From NCBI GenBank assembly GCA_015179025.1, contig WHUX01000005.1:434001-498000 (forward strand): DNA of 64,000 nt, given 5' to 3'. The DNA is from Terfezia claveryi. Its lineage: Eukaryota; Ascomycota; Pezizomycetes; Pezizales; Pezizaceae. The notes beneath the pieces are model-generated. The model searched no databases and was not told the origin of the DNA. It saw nothing but the letters and a program-made list of their open reading frames with translations. This document shows, one piece after another, positions 38,173 through 49,397 of the stretch (position 1 is the first letter of the stretch; the number at the start of each line of letters is the position of its first letter). The position numbers were made by a program, and so were the translations under genes.

Positions 38173-39462
38173 ATGCCGCGCTCTACTCAACGGAGTCTAT
38201 TACTAGCCAAAATTCTTAAGATGATGGAACAGCTTATACGATTGATTAAGGATGATGGCGGAAAGGATCTTATCGAGCTACTTGAGGAGCTGTGGATAGT
38301 CTATAAGGGCATATCGGCGCATCGCTATATTGCCAGTCGAAGAATTAGTGCTGGGAGGCATATACATCATGGAAGTGTTGGTGGAATATCCATTTTGGAA
38401 AACTTGGTTAGGAATTATCCTGAGCCAGCATTCTTAAATCTATTCAGAATGCATCGAAGTTCCTTTTGGACTCTTGTGGAGACCATAACTCCAATATGGC
38501 CAACAGAACCTATAGGAAGGAAAAAACCTCGTCCGATTTATCAACAGCTAGCAGTAGCATTATATGTTCTTGGAAGTACTGGGGGAGGAGGGTTGGAGCG
38601 GTCGAGAATTGCTTTGAACATTTCAAAGGGAGCTATAGGTACATACCTATGGCGTTCGCTTTGGGTTCTTAGCAAGCTCTTACCAATATATGTTAAGTGG
38701 CCTTTATTGGAAGAGCGTATGAAATCTGCTGAAGAGCGGAATATAGGAGGATGTCAAGAGATCTTTAAGAATTGTGTTGGGTTTCTGGATGGGTCAATTA
38801 TTATTTTACATGATAAGCCTCAAGTAGATCCAGAAGCTTATTTCTCTAGAAAGAAGGAATACGGTATCAATCTCCAAGCAATTTGTGATTGGAATCGATG
38901 CTTCATATATATCAGTATGGGGCATACAGCAGCAACACATGATTCCACAGCATTTAAGAATTCAAGCCTCTACAAAAACCGCATATCCTACTTCAACAAT
39001 CATGAATATCTTCTCGCAGATAAGGCCTACGCCCTTGAAAAGCATGTGATAGTGCCATTCAAGGATCCTTATGCTCGAGAACGACCAAAAGCCACCTTCA
39101 ATTACCAACTTTCTATACCTCGAGTTAAAATTGAGCATGCATTTGGTATCCTTAAAGGCAGATTCCCTTCACTTCGATGCCTACCTGTCAAAATCAGCAT
39201 AGATCAATATAGAGGACACCAACGAGTTATCCTGTGGATTTCTGCATGTTTAGTCCTTCACAATTTTTTGCATAGCATCCAGAATGAGCACGAGTGGATA
39301 GAAAGCATGTTAAGACTAGGTACACAGGATGAGCAATCCCAAGTTGCCAACGAACAAGCAAATTCCAATGAAACGACAAAAGCAGACATGAGAGCAGGAA
39401 GGATCCGGCGGGAAGAATTAGTGAATAGAGTTAGTGAGATTCTGGGTTCTGAGGAGGTTTAG
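38173..39462 (+). CDS. PIF/Harbinger transposase (DDE_Tnp_4 type)
   Basis: An uninterrupted frame of 429 residues encodes the nuclease of the element. The catalytic triad is visible: Asp206 in FLDGSI, Asp283 in LADKAYA and Glu321 in KIEHAFGILKGRF, with spacings of 76 and 37 residues between them. Between the aspartates, YFSRKKEYGINLQAICDWN and GHTAATHDSTAFKNS match the conserved block of the superfamily. The N-terminal 100 residues are helical and basic and probably hold the DNA-binding or dimer part. The start ATG lies about 205 bases from the left end of the element. All three acidic residues are present and no stop or frameshift is seen, so the enzyme may be active. Its 3' end overlaps the convergent second gene by about 32 bases. 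Confidence 0.95.
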   Translation: MPRSTQRSLLLAKILKMMEQLIRLIKDDGGKDLIELLEELWIVYKGISAHRYIASRRISAGRHIHHGSVGGISILENLVRNYPEPAFLNLFRMHRSSFWTLVETITPIWPTEPIGRKKPRPIYQQLAVALYVLGSTGGGGLERSRIALNISKGAIGTYLWRSLWVLSKLLPIYVKWPLLEERMKSAEERNIGGCQEIFKNCVGFLDGSIIILHDKPQVDPEAYFSRKKEYGINLQAICDWNRCFIYISMGHTAATHDSTAFKNSSLYKNRISYFNNHEYLLADKAYALEKHVIVPFKDPYARERPKATFNYQLSIPRVKIEHAFGILKGRFPSLRCLPVKISIDQYRGHQRVILWISACLVLHNFLHSIQNEHEWIESMLRLGTQDEQSQVANEQANSNETTKADMRAGRIRREELVNRVSEILGSEEV

Positions 39463-40271
39463 CTACCATAGCCATCATTTGCATGAAAGCTTGGAATTGC
39501 TTTGCTTGTGCCTCCGCTTGAATCTCAGCTTGTTTTGCCTGCGCATCTGCCTGTATTTTGGCAATTCTCTCTTGTGCTTCAAGTTGACGTTCAAGTCGCC
39601 GATCTTCTGCTGCTATTCGCTCCTTATGTAATTCTCTCTCTAATTGAATTCGCCTATCCTCTTTCTCTAAATCAAGAATCCCTCGTTCTGTCATAATCTT
39701 TTGAAGATCTCCCCCTTTATCCCGAACAGCCTTTTTTAGATATCTTAGACCCAGAAGTAGAACTAGAAGCTGTAGGTGCAGGTATAGGTGTATTTGCCGG
39801 AGGCAGAGTATCTTCCCATTCAAAGTCTTCATCGTCAGACCCCTCATCTGCCTTTGGCGGTGGGGTCGGATCTTGTTGTGTCGGATCTTGAGTTAAATCT
39901 GCAATCAAAATCGGTGTCACATTTGGTCGGGTCCCCCAGATCTCATCCAGTCTCCAAAACAAAGGACACTTGGATTCCAAAAGAGCATTGAAGCTAGAAA
40001 CTTGATCTTCTGCACGCACTCCAGATCCTGACTGCTCTCTTAATTTTCGAGCTTCACTCCAAGCCTTCTTCATGTTATATGCTTTATCCCGAATCCGGGT
40101 TACTGTCATCTCTTTATCCTCTGCAAACACCTGTGCTTTCACATCCTTATGCCATATGGCCTGCTTTCCACGAAGGCTTCCCTGATTCTCTTCCATCCAA
40201 TATACAAGCCTCTCCATCTCTTCCTTTGTCCAGTTCCGCTGGCGAGGACCATTTTGACTAGTCGGAGGCAT
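39431..40271 (-). CDS. Harbinger Myb/SANT-like accessory protein, with frameshift
   Basis: From the ATG at 40269-40271 the frame encodes a Myb/SANT-like domain (RNWTKEEMERLVYWMEENQG, then about 90 residues with IRDKAYNMKKAWSEARKLRE) and an acidic, Pro-rich linker (EGSDDEDFEWEDTLPP). It stops at 39717 after about 184 residues. In the next frame, open from 39847, a strongly charged coiled coil follows (IQLERELHKERIAAEDRRLE, then AQAKQAEIQAEAQAKQ), ending at 39431. The two join if one A is removed from the A6 run at 39732-39737 (T6 on the + strand). In PIF/Harbinger elements the Myb-like protein brings the transposase to the ends and into the nucleus. The shift could be a mutation, a sequencing error or genuine frameshifting. 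Upstream the same frame is open through the minisatellite, so a longer N-terminus starting at 40550 is possible. Confidence 0.8.
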
Positions 40272-40272
40272 G

Positions 40273-40629
40273 GGTATTTCGCTGTTCGGTGAGTATTTCG
40301 CTGGCAAGAGGGTATTTCGCTGTTCGGTGGGTATTTGGCTGGCGATGGGTATTTTGCTGGCAAGAGGGTATTTGGCTGGCGATGGGTATTTCGCTGGCAA
40401 GAGGGTATTTCGCTGTTCGGTGGGTATTTGGCTGCTGATGGGTATTTCGCTGGCAAGAGGGTATTTCGCTGTTCGGTGGGTATTTCGCTGGCAAGAGAGT
40501 ATTTCGCTGTTCGGTGGGTATTTGGCTGGCGATGGGTATTTCGCTGGCAAGAGGGTATTTCGCTGTTCGGTGGGTATTTGGCTGGCAAGAGGGTATTTCG
40601 CTGTTCGGTAGGTATTTGGCTGGCGATGG
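40273..40629. repeat. Minisatellite of about 19 units in three sequence types
   Basis: Roughly 19 consecutive 18-19-bp units all begin (g/a)gtattt and belong to three types: A ggtatttcgctgttcggtg, B ggtatttcgctggcaagag and C ggtatttggctggcgatg. They follow one another in mixed order such as A-B-A-C-B-C-B-A. No stop codon occurs in several frames, so open frames cross it on both strands. It sits inside the Harbinger element, just upstream of the Myb/SANT-like gene. Confidence 0.95.
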
Positions 40630-40636
40630 TGGTTGT

Positions 40637-40722
40637 ATCACACAACTTTAACATAACCCAGAACTCGTTACCACACTCGAGAGTACGGTGATGGGTTCTG
40701 GGTTATGTTAAAGTTGTGTGAT
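40637..40722. repeat. Foldback with perfect 28-bp arms near the right end of the Harbinger element
   Basis: Arms 40637-40664 and 40695-40722 (starting atcacacaactttaaca) are exact reverse complements around a 30-base loop. This lies between the minisatellite and the right terminal repeat. It may be a subterminal binding structure, or a small nested insertion. Confidence 0.92.
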
Positions 40723-40773
40723 GACACTGGCCAATCAGCGTGAAGGCCAAGGGGCCAAGGCAGTGCCAAGAGG

Positions 40774-40821
40774 TTGCATAAACTGGGTTACCATTACCCA
40801 GTTTAAGAATTGACCACCACT
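40774..40821 (-). repeat. Right terminal inverted repeat of the Harbinger element
   Basis: Reverse complement of the left repeat with one mismatch. It is followed by ACT, the copy of the target duplication. Confidence 0.93.
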
Positions 40822-40824
40822 ACT

Positions 40825-43800
40825 GTAATCAAATACTGTCGTGTAGCGGCAGCAGCTAGCCTAGAGAGCTACGAGGGTTAATGCAAGTCAGACTATGGAC
40901 AGCCTGGGTGCGACCGGGTATGTTTCCATGATGTTCGCAATTACCATGGGAAACAAGATGTTTCGAGGCGTAATAGCCCATAGCTTCTTCCTTCCGAAAT
41001 CAAATAATATATAAGATGCAGGTGTGGTCCATCTCTGCTGCTAGCTACTTGTAATGGGACAGTCCTACATTTAACTAATACCATATTCACTATCTATGTA
41101 TGTTGCCTCTTGCAACTTCGGGTAGTCGGTGCTGCTGAACCAAAGGTTAGCCAACGCTATATCTTCACCTCCAATCGAGACTAGCATACTCAGGGTAATT
41201 GAGCTAAACTGAGCGTAATCGATTATATTACTATTTAATAGTTTGAGATGACATTTCCCATTTACAACATTCTCAAGAATGCCTGAACTGCAAGTGGTTT
41301 CTGTTGCTTCGGATGTACAGTGGCCTTTGCAAAACAGGTTGCTATACAGCCAGTTTAGATTACTCATTCCGTCATCAACCAAGTACATCAACGAAATGTG
41401 TCATGAGTAGAGCTCTTAAGGTGCCTTGAGTACATGAGCTATAGTCAATAAGTGGGTATCCCCTTCCAACCCAATGATCAAAGATAGAGGGCGCAGAAAT
41501 TGACGTCTAATGCCTTGAGTTGGGGGGCTAGAGGGAGACTTTATAGACCTTGCTCTAGAACTCTTACGTCCTGGCTGAGCACTGCAAACTGAAACTCTCC
41601 CAGGGCTATAATTCCCGGTAACGTTCGAAATTACGTTTTTAAGGCCGGCTGAGCTATTGCTTCCTTATGAACCTTTCGACTCCTCCGACCGTCCTCATAC
41701 AAATGTTTCTCCCACGTAGGAGAATTCTGGCACAAATAGCAAAGCTGATGGCCTCAAAGCTTGCACCAATGTCCCGCCCGATTGGTTTCTCAATTGTGAC
41801 CGGAAAATCAATATTCAGTGGTGAATATTCGATGTTCCGTGGAGATCAAGGCATGTATTATCGAGACTTTTGAGATTCTCAATCCGTTTTGAATAGATTA
41901 CGTACGATCATGATGATCTGGTGAACTCAGCCTGCCATCACTTATTGGAAGGCCCCAGGCATATGATGAATGATTAAGGGAATTGCGGAGGTCAACAACC
42001 CATATCTATGCTTGATGCTGATTGAAACAATTAGAGGTAGATTCAATTCTGCGGTCACTGACCAGGGGCCTTGTCCTTTTTTGCCAGTATCAGTCAGCCT
42101 CGGCATGTGCGGTGCTTACCCTGCTGCCCAACCTCACTATAGCCAGGGACAATTTATCCTGGAGTAATGTGCTGGCCCCATCTGCCCCTATTCTGCTCAT
42201 TCAGCGTGAGCCACGGGTCGTTTGATTTCGGAAGCAGCTAGACTTCCAACTCGCAGTTACTCAATCACTCTGATTCTGAAGAGTAAAGATATATGGAATA
42301 CAACAGTCCCCGCGACATTTTGTAGTTCTCCCCTGCTGTACAACACCTATCATAATGGACTTAACGGCTTCGACGAGCTCACAGATATGACTGCAAGAAA
42401 CCAGGAATAGACTTGCCTATCCATCACGTATGCTGGTTGATCAATTCATATGAAACTAGACACTGAATAAAAGTTAGATGGCTGTACTATTAACTTATAT
42501 GTGAGGAACCCTTTTCCCCGGAGGTTGCATCTCCTGCTTTGGTGAATGTGCATGGACAGGGCATTTGGGGATAATCGACAATTCCCCGGGGACGTTACAG
42601 ATGATGATTTTCACTTTCCTGTCGCATATGCCTAATGAGGGCCGAGTGGGACCAGGATTCCTGATTAGGATGAATTTCCCTCCTGTAGATTGGTGGTGAT
42701 TATCCAGAGTATTGTGAGAGCAACAAACCCCATAAATGGCCATAGGAGGAGTGATTATTGTCATCGCGACAGCGGAAAATAAATTGTCCATAATGACTGG
42801 TATCTGATCGAACCGATGTTCGGTTAATCTGCGGGTTCCCCACAGCCTTTTCCGATTGGTCGTTATGGGGAACAAGCCGATGCAACTCCGACGAAGCATT
42901 CTCCCGAGGCTAAGTAGTCTTGGTAGGGCTAGGTTTTTTGCACAGAAGCAAGAGCACGCAAGCCTAAATTTGATAACCAGGACTATTTATTTGATACAAC
43001 CTCGACGAATTTTCTCTCATCGAGGTTTTCTGGTTGGATTTCAGTCGCTTTATTCCCCGAATCATATCCCGAGCTAGTCCCGAGCAGCGTCGCTGCACTT
43101 CCCGCTTTCGGTGTCGCATCCCGCTTCAATGTGCCGTCGCACCAAGCTTAAAGGAGCGTTCCGATAGTCGCCACCGTGGATCCTGGAGCCATCAAGAATC
43201 GTTTGCTGTTTGTATCCACCATCCACCACTCCGCTCCCCTGCCCCAAGAGGGTAATCCCTGGTTTAAACCCCAGTAACCTGAGGAGGTGCCTTTCCCGTT
43301 ATTTTTTCAAGAATACTGAGGTCAGAATTATCTATACTTCTATTTCATTGTATTGGCCACAATACCCTCTGCTCATCGCATCGGGAAAAAAAGCATATAT
43401 ATGCGGTATACGGCTGAAGTGCTGGTGAAGCACACTCAATAACTACTCTCTTCCGACCTGAGAGGCGTGTTACCACAACGCCACCACAAAGGCCGGTCAA
43501 TTGCTACTTCCATATGACTCTCAGGTCCGTGGAGTAGTGCTCGAAATATCTACTGTACCTATCAAAGCACAAATAGAGAGTAAAGCCAGGCCTGGCTACA
43601 CTACACGCGGCTGCAGTTTATACCCCCCCCCCCCCCGCATTACTAGTGAGGTGAATTTACCTAGGATAGTGAATTAAGCTTGCATAAATCTCAGACGCGG
43701 AATTGAAAGAGGCCTACATTCGACCCCGCGGTCTGGCGTTCAAGGTTTCTCAAGGGTTAGAACTGAAAGGGGGGGTTCTGGGGTGGGAAATAAGCAGCGT

Positions 43801-45632
43801 CCAGCCAGCAGAGAGAAGGAGAAGCGACGATCTAAAAGCTTCGAGATTTTTGTGCTGTTAGGGCTGCAGTTCGTTTCGACGTCTACAAGAACACTTACGT
43901 TCCCTATTAATCGCAGTCTCGAAACGGCAGCGGGGGTTACGGCAAGCGAGGTATAGTCTCGATCTACAAGGAGGATCTCCACAGCCGGGGGTTGTGGTTG
44001 GGGCCGGCACGCAAGTTTCCACTTCAGAGACTTATTCTACAAGAGTGGACCCCCTGGTAGGTGCGCTCTTCCTTAATACCCTGGACATATGGGTTCCGCC
44101 AAGGCTAATTGCCCTCAACCGTAGCTCTTTCGTCCCGACAGGCCGTCAGTTCACTGGTCCCTGCTATCGGTCTTTCTAAACCCCAAAAACAATTTGGCAC
44201 ATTGAGTGAGCCCGTCCTTGCATCTCCGGCAGCCCTAGGTTGGTTACTATCTGCCTACCTCCTTACACCTGACAAGCAAGGTGCCAGACAACGGGCCCAA
44301 TAATGCAAGCAATAACCTAACTGAGTCAAGCAATCGGACGTAGATATACATACAAAGCACGATAGAACACCCCCACCGGCACAAGCATAATTACTGTCAC
44401 CCTCCATAGCAATTTCCTTCCTCGACAGCGTCAGTTAAGACGACTAGAAAGTACTACTATCCGTTGAAGCATCTATACTCTTCCTGGTCATTATAACTCT
44501 CGAAGCTCTGGCTAGGATTGGGCGTATAGGCAGCACTTCCCGATTACTTGCTTCCGGAGGAACGATCAGAATTATAGGCAGGACACTGGGACGACAATCT
44601 ATCCCCGCCGGTAGAGTCCTCCCAATCATTGCAAGTTCGGAGGGAGGGCGGGCGGGTCATATCACCACTCACCACAACAGAAAATTTACCCCCATACGGT
44701 GCGAGAATTACCCCACACAAGCCTAGACCCTCCAGTTGGTGGCCCCTTGGTGCCGCAACTTCCATCTTAGCTCATTACCGGATTGACAGAAGCACATTCC
44801 TTTGCCCATTCGACCTTGAGAGTACATCACAAGAAGTGTCAGAAGCCCGAAAAGGAGTCACATTTAGCTGGCATCTTGAAATCTAAAATATCCCACCGCA
44901 CCTGATTTTCCATTGTCTTGCTAGGGGGATTTGACATTGCGTTATTGTCCAGGTACGCAAACCTACTTCGTGACATGATCTGTTATTCATTTATCACTCA
45001 CTTTTTGTCCCTCCTTGATAAGATCTATAATGCTGATTATGACCTCGCAAGTTAAGTTCATAGATCGTCTTCATCACAAGGTTGTTACGTGACCTTTGTG
45101 CACTACCCCGCTTTTATTCTCTACAATCTATGTGGTTTACCCGGATGTTTTTTACATCACAGAAGACCACGACATCGACTTTGTCTTTCTAGAGAGGTCT
45201 TCCATACCGGTAATAACTTTACTTTGAGAGCTGTTGGGGAGGTGGTTGTCCGCAGTTAACATAATATCAGGACTTAAAGGGACAAGGTTGGTGGAAGATT
45301 AATGGTGTCGGTAGTCTGGTGTGGTGTCTGGTCATCCAAGGTCGCTATTACGCCTCCACTGCCCAATACGCAGACTCGCTGCAAAATCACCACTATCTCC
45401 GGGACTGAAAATCCCCCCCGCACACACCCCACCCCCCCCACCGTTAAGCTTATACGCGAAGATCAGCCATCAAAGTCCCCGCAACATACTTAGTGAGGCT
45501 TCCGCTGGAATTTCCCTCTGGCTACCCAGCCAAACCAGAATTGTTTCGGTGCTTCCGCGGAGATACTCTCAGGTCTGGTCGATTGGAGTTGAAAATCCCA
45601 GGAAATAGGTCGTAAATGTCCACTAGCACAGC
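40825..45632. other. 4.8-kb gene-poor interval
   Basis: No gene is supported. The longest open frames, such as about 41071-41391 (-) and 42495-42899 (-), match no known family and have no plausible exon partners. A C homopolymer of about 15 bases lies near 43623-43637. The last several hundred bases before 45633 are C-rich and should hold the promoter of the downstream factor. Confidence 0.5.
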
Positions 45633-48600
45633 ATGGCCGCCTCACCGATTACATTGCCGTCATTCCCAACTCATTCGCATCCATCCAGTCCATCAGCATC
45701 ATCTAATAGGTCGAATTCGCTCTCTTCACCAACAATCAACAGAATGATTTCGCAAAATGCAAAGCCAAGTCACAAATGTCCATCATGTGCTCGGCCGTTT
45801 TCCAGAGCGGAGCATCTCGACAGACACCTCACAACTCATCTTCCCTCCACTTCAAAATCTTTCATTTGCCCATCTTGTGGGAAGGGGTTTACTAGGAAGG
45901 ATGTTTTGACGAGGCATGTGCGAGCGGTACATGAAACGAAAAGGTCCGACGTGCGTAAGAGCAGGAGGCGCAGCTGCCGGCGGTGTGCAGGATTCAAGAT
46001 TAAATGCTCTGGAGGAGTAAGAGGAAGTGCAGATGGGTCTAGAGGTGATGAAGCATGCGAAGCTTGTAAGAAGCGAGGGGTAATTTGTGTCTATGACTTT
46101 GGATTACACAACGATGGCAGCACTGCTAGAGGAGACGTTGGAAAGAATTCTGGTACTGGGAGTGGAGATGATGTCTTGAAGGACTTCTCGGAAGAGGAGG
46201 GGAGCAGGCGTAATGGGACAAGTGAGAGAATTAGCAAAAGGAGGAAGATCTCTGATGCTTATCCCGGTCAAGGAACCACTCCGGCAGTGAGCAATGTTTC
46301 TCACCTTCTCTCGGCAGCTAGGATTGCCAGTCTAGCCTCCCCCCAGCGAAAAGCAGCAGATTTAAGTATGGATGATGAGTCGTTCACCTCAGCAGCGACT
46401 GTCGCGGGATTGGTGAACTCCACTGGCGAGAATAGGCAGCGGACGCCAGATATGATCTCCGCTGAACATTTACTGTCAATGGTCACCAATAAGACGTACG
46501 AAGATTTGTCTGGGAAACTTGTGTCTCCAAGATTAGCTTTCGCGAATGGAGACAAATCCTCGTATTTCTCTCAGCCACCGTTATTAGCACAAACAAATAA
46601 AGGTTCTACTACGCACTTCAGACAGGACACGTTGGAGGGTTCACCACTTTCCCGGGCATCACTTAATCCTTCCCATTTCGTTGCCACCTTGACACAGCAA
46701 GCAAGTTCCAGTCCGTCGCAGCGACAGTTTCCGGTGAATAGCTCACCGCTAATGAATTCAACTACTAGTGGTAGACGTTCAGACGAACCGTTCAGCAATC
46801 TACGGTCGCTGAATTCTTCCTTAGCCACAGTGTGTGTAAGCCAAACTAGTGGGTTACCTGGCATTTTACCCCCCCTTCCATTCAATGTGGCAGGCGACAC
46901 AGGCAGCAGCCCAAAGGTGTTCTCTAATGTGCTGCACAGTCTAGGGGCCAATAGACGAGATGAGTCTTTGGGAGATTCAGTTCATTTGGAGAGCGACGAC
47001 AATTGGTTTTTTGATGCTGGAATATTTGAGACTGATTGGCTGAGATGGGGTGGATTCAGTAGCGATCCACTACCTGCCCCAGAAGTGGAGCAAATGCCGA
47101 CTGGGGTTCCTCTTACAGAGCGGCACATGTCTACTTGCTCCAATATATCTGCCAGCGGGAATGTCCCTAGTCTGACCAACTCACGCCCCGTCAGCGGTAT
47201 TACTTCAAAAGATATCTGCACTCCGGCGTCAACACCTTCAGAATACGGCGCATACCCAGCCAATTCAAAGGATGTAAGGTTACCGTCTGTGAGCCCAATT
47301 AGGGATAGTTCCGCTGTTGAGGATCTTCTCCCGTGGGGCTGGCGTGCTACAAGGGAAGAGCCCAAAAGGCGCATAACATTGCCACCGCTGAGACAAGTTT
47401 TGGAAGATTGCTCTTCAAAGAGACTCGATCGCAGTGCTACTGCCTCCAGCCCTCGGTTTATCTCGGCAGATTTTAACAGAATGGCCGCTCGGATCGGCAC
47501 TGTGAGCGACAATATTAGAAACGATTTGATCTCAGTGCTTAAGGTTCCATATGCCAGACATCCTTATTATGACGACTGTGATATTGAGCACAAATTTCCG
47601 TCGAAGGAACTGATCGACGGGTTTATCGTTCTCTATTTCGAACACTTTCACTCCATATTGCCCATGATTCATAAACCTACCTTCAAAGTTGAGAAGTGTC
47701 CTAGCATTCTTCTTGTAGCAATGGCTAGTATTGGAGCTAGTTATAGTGATATAGAGGGAGCCAAAGGATTCGCAGATGGACTGAGCGAACTCTGTAAAAG
47801 AGCACTTACTTGGATGGTACGTTGCTCGTCACGGCGGCCTTGCATCTCTCCTTCATACTGACCTATACTCATACACAGGCTGAGTTCGATAATGAATACC
47901 TACGCTCAGAATATTATCTGACCGCGTTCTGTCTCCAGCATGCATATGCGTTGGGATCTGGGCACCAAGCGCTATACGATGCTGCTGATTCTACAAGAAG
48001 CTTTCTTGTTGCAAACGCCCGGAGATGCGGCCTGTTCTCGGACACCACTTCGCCATGCACCCGCCCACCGTCTGTGCCAAGTTCACCTCGAGGTAACACA
48101 ATAGACATCGAGGAGTCATCATACCGTCGGGGAAGTTTAGCAACTCTTTGTAGTGACGAGCAGCAATTAAACGCACGATGGCTTGCCTGGGTCGAGCAAG
48201 AGAAGCGGAAACGGGTTGTGTGGGCAATATTTAGCTATGATTCCTCGTTCTCGACGTTATCAAATCGCCGTGGTGACATTTCGTTAAACGATATTAAGTC
48301 ACGATTACCATGTGAGGAAAAGATGTGGGAGGCACCTACTGCTGAGGCATGGGCTGCGATGTTACCAACCCCTACTGCCCCTAATGCAAGCCTTGCATAC
48401 CGTGGAATGCCTTTTTTCCCAACGCTTCGTGATGTAATTACAAGAAAACTGGATCCCAAGGAGATTCCAAGTTGGGGAAAGGAGCTATGCGCATGGGCAT
48501 TAGGAAGGATGCTCTGGGATTTCAAAGAGATGGAACAGACGGCTCAAGGGTGTGGTGTCAATGGCGTCAGTGGCCTCGGCCTCCCTGCGCTTACTGAAGG

Positions 48601-49397
48601 ATTAAAACAGACTAAGGAAACTGCGTTGGCTGCCCTCACGGCTCTCGGTGAAGCCGCATGGAGGAATTGTGGGGGCGAGTGTGATAAAGTTCATTCAAAG
48701 TAAGTCATCACTCCAAATTTAAAGTCAGCCTCAATATTAACAAATCGTAAGTCTCACCTCACTGATTGCCCATTATTCCCATCTTCACTTTGGGGTTCCA
48801 ACAATCTCCCTCATCCTCTCGCTGGCTCGGAACCCCCCACCATCGCCCTGTATGAGCAATTGCCCATCAGAGACCGTGGAAGATGCCCGTATCACAAAGC
48901 TTAGGTCAATTTTCTCTGAAGATCCAGTACACGCAAGAACGATTGCATGGCATGCTGGCCAGATTATTGGTATCTCCAGACGCCGGCCCGTACATACGCC
49001 CGCAGAGACCATGAGAGTATTTCTTGCAGGTGTAGTCCTTTGGGGAGTTGCTAAGTGGTTTGTGGAGTGCAGATCTATGGCAGCGGCGAACTCCTGGACT
49101 TGTGGTTTGAACAACGGTGTCGACATACGACTAGACAAGATACCCATACCCTCTCCGTCTAATAATCCTGAGTCCTCCTGCGGAATGCCAGCGGTGGTTT
49201 CTCAGTGGCTCAAGACCGGCAAAGGAAGAGCAACCATCAGGAAAGATGGAGATGACACAGAGACTGGTGAGACTCAATTATGCTCAGAGCGTGGAGCGAA
49301 AGAAGTTCTCCAAGTTGTCGTGGGCATTCTTGGAAAAATGAGAATCTGGGGTTTAGGGGCAAAATTCAGACGAGTGCTGGAGGTGATGGGAAAATGA
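45633..49397 (+). CDS. C2H2 plus Zn2Cys6 transcription factor with fungal-specific domain
   Basis: Exons 45633-47816, 47879-48699 and 48752-49397 give 1,216 residues. Two classical C2H2 fingers come first (C49, C52, H65, H69 and C79, C82, H95, H100). A binuclear cluster follows with cysteines at 115, 118, 125, 142, 145 and 152; its central spacing of 16 is longer than usual because of a Gly/Ser/Arg insert. A long Ser-rich linker leads to the fungal-specific regulatory domain from about residue 650 (HPYYDDCDIEHKFPS, VLYFEHFHSILPMIHKPTF), which continues in exons 2 and 3 (HYSHLHFGVPTISLILSLAR joined by the second splice). This three-cluster architecture is a known class of Pezizomycotina regulators, some linked to carbon use or development. 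The targets here are unknown. Confidence 0.9.

Larger units (their letters stand above)
37968..40821. mobile_element. Full-length PIF/Harbinger DNA transposon
   Basis: The 2,854-bp element is bounded by inverted repeats of 48 bases with one mismatch (37968-38015 and 40774-40821, starting agtggtggtc). It is flanked by a direct ACT on both sides (37965-37967 and 40822-40824), a 3-bp target duplication as expected for the superfamily. It carries the two genes of an autonomous PIF/Harbinger element, a DDE transposase on the + strand and a Myb/SANT-like protein on the - strand, arranged tail to tail. A minisatellite and a foldback lie between the second gene and the right end. Near-identical repeats and an open transposase frame suggest recent insertion. 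Confidence 0.93.

Noticed and set aside
40270..40691. Open frames on the + strand through the minisatellite
   Set aside because: They result from the stop-free repeat units and are not supported by any domain; the minus-strand frame that leads into the Myb/SANT domain is preferred.
41071..41391. 106-codon minus-strand frame
   Set aside because: The residues look fairly protein-like, but there is no known family, no good exon partner and no conserved motif; such a length can occur by chance in this region.
43430..43500. tRNA-like arms on the minus strand (ggcgttgtggtaacacgcc and a ctctc/gagag stem)
   Set aside because: The presumed anticodon loop would have nine bases and no matching acceptor stem or GTTCRA box follows; it is not a tRNA.
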